From positions 1 through 6,026 of the forward strand of contig DNDT01000287.1 of assembly GCA_003487525.1 (NCBI GenBank): a stretch of DNA of 6,026 bases, in the 5' to 3' direction. The DNA is from Flavobacteriales bacterium (GTDB lineage Bacteria > Bacteroidota > Bacteroidia > Flavobacteriales_E > Vicingaceae). Within the stretch, counting starts at the first letter, position 1. The number at the start of each line of letters is the position of its first letter. The notes beneath the pieces were generated by a model. It ran no database searches, was not told the DNA's origin, and worked only from the letters and a program-made list of their open reading frames with translations. Below, one piece after another: positions 1 through 5,251 of this stretch. Made by a program: the position numbers and the translations under genes.

Positions 1-28
1 AGGCGGGAAACCGTTAAATAGACACAAT

Positions 29-84
29 AACCAAATAAGCAAGTAACCAAATAAGCAAGTAACCCAATAACTAAATAACCAAAT
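29..84. repeat. Tandem array of a degenerate 8-bp repeat (consensus aaccaaat)
   Basis: Seven consecutive 8-bp units can be read without gaps: aaccaaat, aagcaagt, aaccaaat, aagcaagt, aacccaat, aactaaat, aaccaaat. The first four form two perfect copies of a 16-bp unit (29-44 and 45-60). A weaker related unit, gacacaat, precedes them at 21-28. The array starts 4 bp beyond the stop codon of the lipoprotein gene at 89-865, so it lies in that gene's 3' untranslated region. No hairpin or terminator is evident within it. Its function is unknown; slippage-prone simple repeat DNA is the plainest reading. The rest of bases 1-88 holds nothing else I can identify. Confidence 0.85.
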
Positions 85-88
85 TCCC

Positions 89-865
89 TTACTGTATCGT
101 CACCTGCTCGGTAACGACGGTTTCTTTTACAAAATAGAAACCCTTGCTGTCGTGAAACTGAAGGTTGTAATTGTATCCGGTAATTTGAACGTAGTTTGTG
201 CCGGCTTTCAACGAACTCATTTCCTTTACCGTAAAAGTTGAAGCATTGGTACTGGGACCTTCCACATGCACAATTCCCCCAAGCATGAAAAGCACGCTGT
301 CACAATCCCAGGCCCTGTCTGCGCTAAGCCTGTAGTTTTTGGTCTTATCTATGGTTTTGCTGCTTGTTATCTGTGATACATCGGGAAACACAACGGACGA
401 CGATTGGTTGATTGTTGGGATCGGACCATCCCCACTTATGCTCCATTTGACAATATCATTGCTGTAATCGATGCCGGTTTGGTCCTTTTTATCAGGCTCA
501 TAGACATAGGATGAGTTGGTTTGAAGTGTTAAATCTTTTCCATTGCAATCTACCTGACCTGCCTCAATAAAGTTTCCTGAAGCGGGATCGGTATAGAACA
601 TAGCCACTGCCAAACCAAGGTCTGTGTGGATTACCCCGCCCGGAACTTTTTGATAAGTCCTTGACTTGATGGAAATAAGGCTTCCGTTACCATCTGAAAA
701 CGCCGGCAAAGGATTTTCCGGTGGAGGTGGAGGTGTGGGTATAACAGGTGTTGCCGGAGTAACTTCGTCTTTTTTACTACAAGAGCTCAAAGTAAAACTG
801 GTGATTAAAACGGTATATGAAAAGAAGCGAAAAACGCGAGTAAAAAGCAGTTTGGAAATAATCAT
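89..865 (-). CDS. Putative lipoprotein, tandem paralogue 1 (unknown family)
   Basis: A 258-residue protein with a lipoprotein signal peptide: basic residues near the N-terminus, a hydrophobic stretch, then a lipobox LSSC with the modified cysteine at residue 29. After the cysteine comes a charged SKKDE segment and a Thr/Pro linker with a five-proline run, then a soluble domain of about 200 residues. No enzyme motif is recognisable. It is about half identical to the neighbouring lipoprotein at 955-1740; shared motifs include DGNG, QKVP, AVA.FY, SYVY, GIDYS, DSV.FM.GGI, NYVQ and a near-identical C-terminus, ETVVTEQVT. An in-frame ATG exists at 905-907, but it lies inside the upstream terminator and upstream of the likely -7 box at 888-895. 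The ATG at 863-865 also places the signal peptide correctly. The charged residues after the cysteine suggest surface export as described for Bacteroidota lipoproteins; this is inference. Function unknown. Confidence 0.85.
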   Translation of the reverse strand: MIISKLLFTRVFRFFSYTVLITSFTLSSCSKKDEVTPATPVIPTPPPPPENPLPAFSDGNGSLISIKSRTYQKVPGGVIHTDLGLAVAMFYTDPASGNFIEAGQVDCNGKDLTLQTNSSYVYEPDKKDQTGIDYSNDIVKWSISGDGPIPTINQSSSVVFPDVSQITSSKTIDKTKNYRLSADRAWDCDSVLFMLGGIVHVEGPSTNASTFTVKEMSSLKAGTNYVQITGYNYNLQFHDSKGFYFVKETVVTEQVTIQ

Positions 866-887
866 GGTGGGGTTTAAAAGATTCGGC

Positions 888-895
888 CAAATATA
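888..895 (-). promoter_or_regulatory. Candidate Bacteroidota -7 box for the 89-865 lipoprotein
   Basis: The minus strand reads TATATTTG, a full match to the Bacteroidota -7 consensus TAnnTTTG, with 22 bases between it and the ATG at 865. The expected -33 position falls in the T-run of the preceding terminator (908-914), so that element is T-rich but not a clear TTTG. The implied transcript start would be near 881, which rules out the longer in-frame start at 907. Confidence 0.6.
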
Positions 896-907
896 GGAAA
901 GATGCAT

Positions 908-938
908 AAAAAAAGCCCCTGATTTTTAGGGGCTTTTT
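908..938 (-). terminator. Intrinsic terminator of the 955-1740 lipoprotein gene
   Basis: The arms 910-920 and 928-938 are perfectly complementary over 11 bp with a 7-base loop. On the minus strand the hairpin reads AAAAAGCCCCT, loop AAAAATC, AGGGGCTTTTT, and continues into a run of seven T. It begins 16 bp after the stop codon of the 955-1740 gene. The A/T arms make it nearly symmetric, so it could also stop plus-strand transcription, although no plus-strand gene is seen. A further TGCAT/ATGCA match flanks the stem. Confidence 0.9.
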
Positions 939-954
939 GCATGATTTGAATCAT

Positions 955-1740
955 TTATTGAAGGGTGACCTGTTCCGTCACAACCGTCTCATTTACATAG
1001 TAATACGTCTTTCCGGAACTGGCATCACTGTATACGTTGTATGCGGTAACCTGCACGTAGTTGATTCCGGCATTCAGCTTGCTTAGTTCACTTGCGGTAA
1101 ACGTGTATGAACTGGTAGCTCCGGCAGCCGTGTGGTATATTCCACCGATCATAAAGATCACACTGTCTGAATTTGAAACACTGGTTGAACTAAGTACATA
1201 GTCCTTGGATTTATTAATGGTGGTTTCACTGCTTATTTTACCTACTTCCGGAAAATAATTGTAGTTGGTGAAGTTATTGGGAGGAACAGTTCCGGCACCG
1301 GTAACATCCCAGCTGACTGTGCCAATGGAATAATCAATCCCGACTGTGTTCGTCTTGCTGGGTACATAAACGTAAGAATTATTGGTTTGCTTTGTCAGCT
1401 CAAAACCTTCGCACATTACGGTTCCGGCATCCAAAAACACTCCTGAAGTCGGGTCATCGTAAAAGACAGCAACCGCAACGCCAAAATCAACAGGTACAAA
1501 TCCAAACAGAGGGACTTTTTGAAATGTCCTGGTTATGACTGCCGAAAGCGTTCCGTTTCCATCCGTAAATTCTATAGACGGGCTTTCCGGTGCCGGCGGA
1601 GGTGTTGGAACCGTAGGTGTGGTCGGAGTCGTGTCGTCTTTGTCCTTGTTACATGAAACGGTTAGCATTGATAGACTCAGAATAGCAATAGCTATGAGTG
1701 CGGGATAATTTGAATTTCGAAGATTTTTGAAATTATTCAT
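955..1740 (-). CDS. Putative lipoprotein, tandem paralogue 2 (unknown family)
   Basis: A 261-residue protein with an N-terminal signal sequence (polar start NNFKNLRNSNY, hydrophobic core at about residues 13-26) ending in the lipobox LTVSC, cysteine at residue 30. The mature part begins with charged NKDKDD and a Thr/Pro linker, followed by a domain of about 205 residues that aligns along its whole length with the protein at 89-865. Conserved blocks are DGNG, RTFQKVP, AVAVFYDDP, QTNNSYVY, GIDYS, SDSVIFMIGGI, NAGINYVQVTAYN and ETVVTEQVT. Alternating hydrophobic and Ser/Thr/Asn-rich stretches suggest a beta-rich fold; I cannot assign a family or activity. The gene appears monocistronic, with its own -7 box upstream and a strong terminator directly after it. 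Lipid attachment and extracytoplasmic location are well supported; cell-surface display is only suggested by the charged residues following the cysteine. Confidence 0.88.
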   Translation of the reverse strand: MNNFKNLRNSNYPALIAIAILSLSMLTVSCNKDKDDTTPTTPTVPTPPPAPESPSIEFTDGNGTLSAVITRTFQKVPLFGFVPVDFGVAVAVFYDDPTSGVFLDAGTVMCEGFELTKQTNNSYVYVPSKTNTVGIDYSIGTVSWDVTGAGTVPPNNFTNYNYFPEVGKISSETTINKSKDYVLSSTSVSNSDSVIFMIGGIYHTAAGATSSYTFTASELSKLNAGINYVQVTAYNVYSDASSGKTYYYVNETVVTEQVTLQ

Positions 1741-1763
1741 GGTTTAGGATTTTTTAGTTAACT

Positions 1764-1788
1764 CAAAGATAGAAATCACCTGTCCAAA
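1764..1788 (-). promoter_or_regulatory. Candidate promoter of the 955-1740 lipoprotein
   Basis: The minus strand carries TATCTTTG at 1764-1771, a full match to the Bacteroidota -7 consensus TAnnTTTG, with 23 bases between it and the ATG at 1740. A TTTG at 1785-1788 resembles the -33 element but the spacer is only 13 bp, shorter than the roughly 19 bp usual for this promoter class. The upstream T-run may serve instead. The -7 call is firmer than the -33 call. Confidence 0.55.
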
Positions 1789-1818
1789 AAAAAATAATTT
1801 CTATTTCGGTTTACCGAA
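1786..1818 (-). terminator. Possible weak terminator overlapping the end of the dehydrogenase gene
   Basis: The last codons of the dehydrogenase contain a short inverted repeat, TTCGG at 1805-1809 and CCGAA at 1814-1818, with a 4-base loop. On the minus strand it is followed by the TAG stop and then a run of nine T (complement of 1786-1794). The 10-base gap between stem and T-run is longer than in a standard intrinsic terminator, so this is tentative. Confidence 0.3.
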
Positions 1819-2754
1819 GGTGGATGAAATTTTATCGTAGAGCACCGAACTCAGTTTATAATAGGATTCTTCCGTCCATCCGGCAACATGTGGAGTTAAC
1901 AATACCTTGTCTGAATTGATCAGATAGCTCAGGCTTTCCGGTACCGAATCAAATTCGACTTCCTCAAACGAGTGTTTTTCAAATTCAAGTACATCAAGGC
2001 AGGCACCATTTACCTTACCGCTTTTCAATGCAGTTACCAGGTCTTTGGAGTTCAACACCTTTCCCCTCGAAGTATTGATCAGGTAAATGTTTTTCCTGAA
2101 AGAAGACATGAATTCACTGTTTACGAAGTAGTGGTTGTCTTTGCTATAAGGGATATGTACCGAAACAACATCGGCACGTTCAAACAGTTCACCGAGGTCA
2201 GTCTGAACGGCATAGGCGTCTCCCGCATTTTCGACATAACGATCATAGGTTATCACGTCACATGAAAAGCCACTTAATTTTTTTGCAAAGGATTTTCCGG
2301 TGTTGCCGTAGCCAATTATCCCGATAGTTTTTCCGCCAATTTCAAGCCCTCTGTTTTCCTCTCGTTTCCACATGAGTTTCCGAACCTCACTGTCTCCTTT
2401 TGAAATCTTGTTCAGCAGGGACAACAGCATGCCAAGCGCATGTTCTCCCACGGCGTCCCTGTTTCCTTCTGGACTGTTAAAACAATGAATTCCTTTACTT
2501 GCGGCATACCGGACATCGATGTTTTCAAGACCCGACCCCGATCTGGCGATAAACGTTAACTGACCCGCCGAGGAAAGAAGCTGTTCATCGATGATTAAAC
2601 GGCTTCTGATTACGAGTCCGCGGTAGTCGTTGATTTTGTTCCGAAGTTCATCTATCGAACAAACGTAGTCATGTTCGCATATGTAACCATCAGCGGTGAG
2701 TTTTTCTTCCAAAACAGAATGCACGGAATCAAGAAAAAGGACCCTGGCAGCCAC
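1801..2754 (-). CDS. D-isomer-specific 2-hydroxyacid dehydrogenase (SerA-like, short form)
   Basis: A 317-residue cytoplasmic NAD-dependent oxidoreductase of the phosphoglycerate dehydrogenase family. The substrate-binding half contains RSGSGLENID (71-80). The Rossmann half has the nucleotide motif GYGNTG (GxGxxG, 148-153) with an acidic D171 at the end of the next strand, which favours NAD over NADP. The family's catalytic triad is present: R230 in INTSRG, E259 in CLDVLEFE and H289 in TPHVAG. There is no C-terminal ACT domain, so serine feedback as in E. coli SerA is not expected. The substrate is probably 3-phosphoglycerate or a related 2-hydroxyacid and cannot be settled from sequence. The start is GTG at 2752-2754: the preceding in-frame codon is the TAA stop of mgtE, and the next in-frame methionine lies deep in the protein. 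The GTG places the first beta-strand (RVLFLDS) normally. It is probably co-transcribed with mgtE. Confidence 0.92.
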   Translation of the reverse strand: MAARVLFLDSVHSVLEEKLTADGYICEHDYVCSIDELRNKINDYRGLVIRSRLIIDEQLLSSAGQLTFIARSGSGLENIDVRYAASKGIHCFNSPEGNRDAVGEHALGMLLSLLNKISKGDSEVRKLMWKREENRGLEIGGKTIGIIGYGNTGKSFAKKLSGFSCDVITYDRYVENAGDAYAVQTDLGELFERADVVSVHIPYSKDNHYFVNSEFMSSFRKNIYLINTSRGKVLNSKDLVTALKSGKVNGACLDVLEFEKHSFEEVEFDSVPESLSYLINSDKVLLTPHVAGWTEESYYKLSSVLYDKISSTFGKPK

Positions 2755-4113
2755 TTAAAACATCATATGAATCAGCCTGCCTATCCCGAAATAGATAAAA
2801 AGACCGAAAATGTCATTCATTGTGGTAATAAAGGGACCGGTAGCCAGGGCGGGATCAATTTTATACCGGTTAAGTATCAGCGGAACCGCGGTACCCAGCA
2901 TGGCCGATACGACAATTACGCTTAGCAATGCGATCGCAACCGTGAAACTAAGAATGAGCGAATCGCTGAAAAGCAGATTATAACCCAAGATCAGCATAGA
3001 ACACACCAGGCCATTCAGGATTGATCCAAGCAGTTCCTTGCCAAGCCTGCCTGCGACGGTGTCAAGACGCAATGAACTGTTTGCAATGGACTGAACGATT
3101 ATCGCGGACGACTGAACTCCGACATTTCCTCCCATGGCCGCAATGAGGGGTATAAAAAAGGCCATCTCGGGATTAATTTGAAGGGTGCCTTCGTGCATTT
3201 CAATGACCCGTGCTCCAAGGATTCCTCCAACCAATCCAATAAGCAACCAAGGTAGTCTGGCCCTTGTCAGCAAAGCCATTCTGTCCGAGAAATCGATGGG
3301 CTTGGAGATACCGCTGGCCAACTGGTAGTCCTTTTCAGCTTCTTCCCTCATTACATCAACCACGTCGTCAATGGTAATCCGTCCGATCAGGCGATTCAAT
3401 TCATCCAAAACCGGCAAAACGACCAGGTCGTATTTGTCCATGATCGTGGCAACATCCTCCGAAGACGCCGATGCTTTTACGAAAATGACTTCTTTCTGGT
3501 AGAGCGAGGAAATTTTACTCCTCGGTGGTGCGAACAGTAATTTCTTGAGCGAAAGTGTTCCTCTCAGTTTATTGTCGTCGTCGACAACGTAAATGGTGTA
3601 AATATTTTCAATGTTTTCCGCCTGCTTTCGCATTTCACGGACACACTTCGTCAGGGTCCAGTTTTCATTGACCCGGATCATCTCCTTGGCCATCAATCCA
3701 CCGGCCGTATCCTCGGCATAACCAAGCAGGTCTACGATATCACTTGCCTGCTCGACGTCTTCAAGCTGCGAAATAACCTCATCCTTCACCCCTTCGGGCA
3801 GTTCGGAAATCACGTCTGCCGCGTCATCCGAATCCAGATTGTCAATGAAGTACTTTGCAATTTCTTCTGAAGTCAGGGTGGAAAGGAATTTTTCCCGGAC
3901 TTCATCCTCAAGTTCCATCAGGGAGTCCGCCGCCTTCTCAGAATCGAGGTACTGAAAGAACTGACTGAGCTCGGCAGGATCTAATTCTTCTATTATTTCT
4001 GCCAAATCAGCGGGATGCAGCTCATGGGTTAACTCAACCACCTTAAGCTCATCTTGTTTTTGGACAGCCTCCCTTAGTTCCTGAATAAATTCTTTGGTGA
4101 GGACAAATTGCAT
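2755..4113 (-). CDS. mgtE: Magnesium transporter MgtE
   Basis: A 452-residue inner-membrane Mg2+ channel/transporter of normal length and full domain order. Residues about 1-135 form the acidic helical MgtE N domain (HPADLAEIIEELDP and similar repeats). Residues about 136-262 hold two CBS domains (GGLMAKEMIRV and then QKEVIFVKASASSEDVATIM). Residues about 280-450 form the membrane domain with about five helices. Signature segments are PLIAAMGGNVGVQSSA (322-337) and DPALATGPFITTMNDIFG (420-437). D434 in TMND corresponds to the pore aspartate of the Thermus protein (D432), and D420 keeps the same spacing from it. In the family, Mg2+ bound between the N and CBS domains closes the channel when cellular Mg2+ is high. 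A Bacteroidota-type promoter and a small palindrome lie just upstream. The leader is far too short for an M-box riboswitch. The gene probably forms an operon with the following dehydrogenase. Confidence 0.97.
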   Translation of the reverse strand: MQFVLTKEFIQELREAVQKQDELKVVELTHELHPADLAEIIEELDPAELSQFFQYLDSEKAADSLMELEDEVREKFLSTLTSEEIAKYFIDNLDSDDAADVISELPEGVKDEVISQLEDVEQASDIVDLLGYAEDTAGGLMAKEMIRVNENWTLTKCVREMRKQAENIENIYTIYVVDDDNKLRGTLSLKKLLFAPPRSKISSLYQKEVIFVKASASSEDVATIMDKYDLVVLPVLDELNRLIGRITIDDVVDVMREEAEKDYQLASGISKPIDFSDRMALLTRARLPWLLIGLVGGILGARVIEMHEGTLQINPEMAFFIPLIAAMGGNVGVQSSAIIVQSIANSSLRLDTVAGRLGKELLGSILNGLVCSMLILGYNLLFSDSLILSFTVAIALLSVIVVSAMLGTAVPLILNRYKIDPALATGPFITTMNDIFGLFIYFGIGRLIHMMF

Positions 4114-4121
4114 GGAATGAA

Positions 4122-4137
4122 TTGTAGCTTTCTACAA
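4122..4137. promoter_or_regulatory. Small palindrome at the mgtE promoter
   Basis: A perfect inverted repeat, TTGTAG (4122-4127), four-base spacer, CTACAA (4132-4137), overlaps the last three bases of the mgtE -7 box and covers the expected transcription start. It could be an operator or a small 5' hairpin in the leader. Six-base arms can arise by chance, so the regulatory role is inference. Confidence 0.35.
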
Positions 4138-4164
4138 AAATAGAACAATTATGAGAGACTGAAA
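4135..4164 (-). promoter_or_regulatory. Candidate promoter of mgtE
   Basis: The minus strand reads TATTTTTG at 4135-4142, matching TAnnTTTG, with 21 bases between it and the ATG at 4113. A TTTC at 4161-4164, one mismatch from the -33 TTTG, lies 18 bp upstream, close to the usual spacing. This is the best two-part promoter match in the window and suggests that mgtE and the dehydrogenase can be transcribed independently of rsmA. Confidence 0.6.
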
Positions 4165-4165
4165 G

Positions 4166-4936
4166 TTAAGAGTTCCGGTTTAATGTAATCTCCTTGAAAA
4201 TGTCAAGAAATTCTGTCCAATGCAGCTGTTCGGGTCTTTGCATCAGGAGTTTGTGTTCAAATCCTTCGGGATAAAGTGGTTTCAGGGTGTTTTTGAGTTG
4301 TTTCCTCCGTTGCTGAAATGCCATTTTAACCAGGTTGCTATAACGCTCATACGAATCGATATCCGGCGGTGATTCCTTCCTGACCAGTCTCAGTACGCCG
4401 GATTTTACCTTGGGTGGCGGAAAAAATACGCCCTCGTTTACGGTAAAAAGGTAGGTGCTGTCATAATATGCCTGAGTAAGTACACTAAGGATTCCGTAAT
4501 CCTTGTTTCCGGGCGGGCTGCAAATGCGCCTGGCCATTTCGCGCTGAAACATTCCCACCAACTCATTCACACAGCTGCGTTGTTCCAGAACCTTAAATAC
4601 AATTTGTGAAGAGATGTTGTACGGGAAATTGCCAATTATTGAAAAGGCCTGACCGGCAAACAATACAGAAAAGTCCAGTTTTAATATATCACCACCGATC
4701 ACTTCCATTTTTTGTCCGTCAAAATGGGAATTCAGATAGTCAACCGATTCGATATCCAATTCAATCAGCTTGAGATTGGCACCTTTTTCAAGCAAAAATT
4801 TTGTGAGAACCCCTTTTCCGGGGCCAATTTCCAGTACGTTCTTAGACGTCTTGTACTCCATTGAATCAACGATTCTCCGGGCCGTATTCAAATCTGTCAG
4901 GAAATGCTGACCAAGGTGTTTTTTTGGCCGTACCAT
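4166..4936 (-). CDS. rsmA: 16S rRNA (adenine(1518)-N6/adenine(1519)-N6)-dimethyltransferase RsmA (KsgA)
   Basis: A 256-residue S-adenosylmethionine-dependent methyltransferase that, by family, dimethylates the two adjacent adenines in the helix 45 loop of 16S rRNA during late 30S assembly. The N-terminal KKHLGQHFL (5-13) is the family signature. SAM-binding motif I is EIGPGKG (36-42), E59 is the expected ribose contact and D83 lies in GGDILKLDF. The catalytic motif IV is NFPY (103-106), an accepted variant of NLPY. FFPPPKVKSGV (171-181) and FQQRRKQLKNTL (207-218) are also diagnostic, and the C-terminal helical part is complete (RPEQL). The ATG at 4934-4936 directly follows the TGA stop of the DUF4286 gene in the same frame, implying tight co-translation. 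An SD-like GGAGG (4948-4952) lies 11 bases upstream, within the end of that gene. Confidence 0.97.
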   Translation of the reverse strand: MVRPKKHLGQHFLTDLNTARRIVDSMEYKTSKNVLEIGPGKGVLTKFLLEKGANLKLIELDIESVDYLNSHFDGQKMEVIGGDILKLDFSVLFAGQAFSIIGNFPYNISSQIVFKVLEQRSCVNELVGMFQREMARRICSPPGNKDYGILSVLTQAYYDSTYLFTVNEGVFFPPPKVKSGVLRLVRKESPPDIDSYERYSNLVKMAFQQRRKQLKNTLKPLYPEGFEHKLLMQRPEQLHWTEFLDIFKEITLNRNS

Positions 4937-5248
4937 TCAGTTGATAACCTCCATTAATGAACGGAAGGCCACAAATTTGCCCCCGTAAAGAGCGCTGTGT
5001 TCCTGTTGAAGGGCGGGTGAATATTTCTCGCTGTACAAATTGTATTTTTCCATGTTCTCGCAGTAATACTGAATGGTATAGGTCAGTCCGTCTTCATCCG
5101 ATTGCCGGGTGAGAAGGTTACACAGAACATATTTTTCAAAACATCCCGTGGACATTACATCCGGGATGTGCCTTTCCACCATGTATTTTAACCACGAAGA
5201 AGCGACTTCCTCATCTATGTTTACGGTTACATTGTAAATGATCATCAT
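4937..5248 (-). CDS. DUF4286 family protein
   Basis: A small soluble protein of 103 residues matching the Bacteroidota family DUF4286 as I recall it: N-terminal IIYNVTVNIDEEV, a central HIPDVMSTGCF, a TIQYY strand, and a C-terminal KFVAFRS..EVI. There is no signal peptide or membrane segment. Two adjacent ATG codons open the gene (5246-5248 and 5243-5245). The second gives better spacing to AAAGG in the overlapping end of the upstream TPR gene, so the true protein may be 102 residues. The layout is an operon: 3 bp after the TPR stop codon, and zero gap to rsmA. The pattern of alternating strands and helices would suit a small ferredoxin-like dimeric alpha/beta fold, but that is inference. The biochemical function is unknown; position beside rsmA hints at, but does not show, a link to ribosome maturation. 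Confidence 0.88.
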   Translation of the reverse strand: MMIIYNVTVNIDEEVASSWLKYMVERHIPDVMSTGCFEKYVLCNLLTRQSDEDGLTYTIQYYCENMEKYNLYSEKYSPALQQEHSALYGGKFVAFRSLMEVIN

Positions 5249-5251
5249 CCT

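Noticed and set aside
5..88. GGGAA (5-9) and TTCCC (84-88) flanking the 8-bp repeat array, considered as mobile-element ends
   Set aside because: Five-base inverted matches are expected by chance, there is no target duplication, and no transposase or internal coding capacity.
666..896. Plus-strand open frame rich in glycine
   Set aside because: It is antisense to the proline-rich linker and signal peptide of the lipoprotein; glycine runs simply mirror the proline codons, and it has no promoter or homology.
866..907. N-terminal extension of the 89-865 lipoprotein from an ATG at 907
   Set aside because: It overlaps the terminator flank and the -7 box and would put 14 extra residues before a signal peptide that is already complete from the ATG at 865.
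89..1740. Tandem lipoproteins as toxin-immunity, phage defence or polysaccharide-utilisation (SusD-like) genes
   Set aside because: No SusC/TonB receptor, glycan enzyme, toxin domain or defence gene is nearby, and the proteins are far shorter than SusD with no matching motifs.
1972..2925. Plus-strand open frames opposite the dehydrogenase and the mgtE-dehydrogenase junction
   Set aside because: They lie wholly within well-supported minus-strand genes and show no recognisable protein features.
4114..4165. M-box (Mg2+) riboswitch before mgtE
   Set aside because: The whole gap is 52 bp and the predicted leader about 15 bases, too short for that riboswitch.
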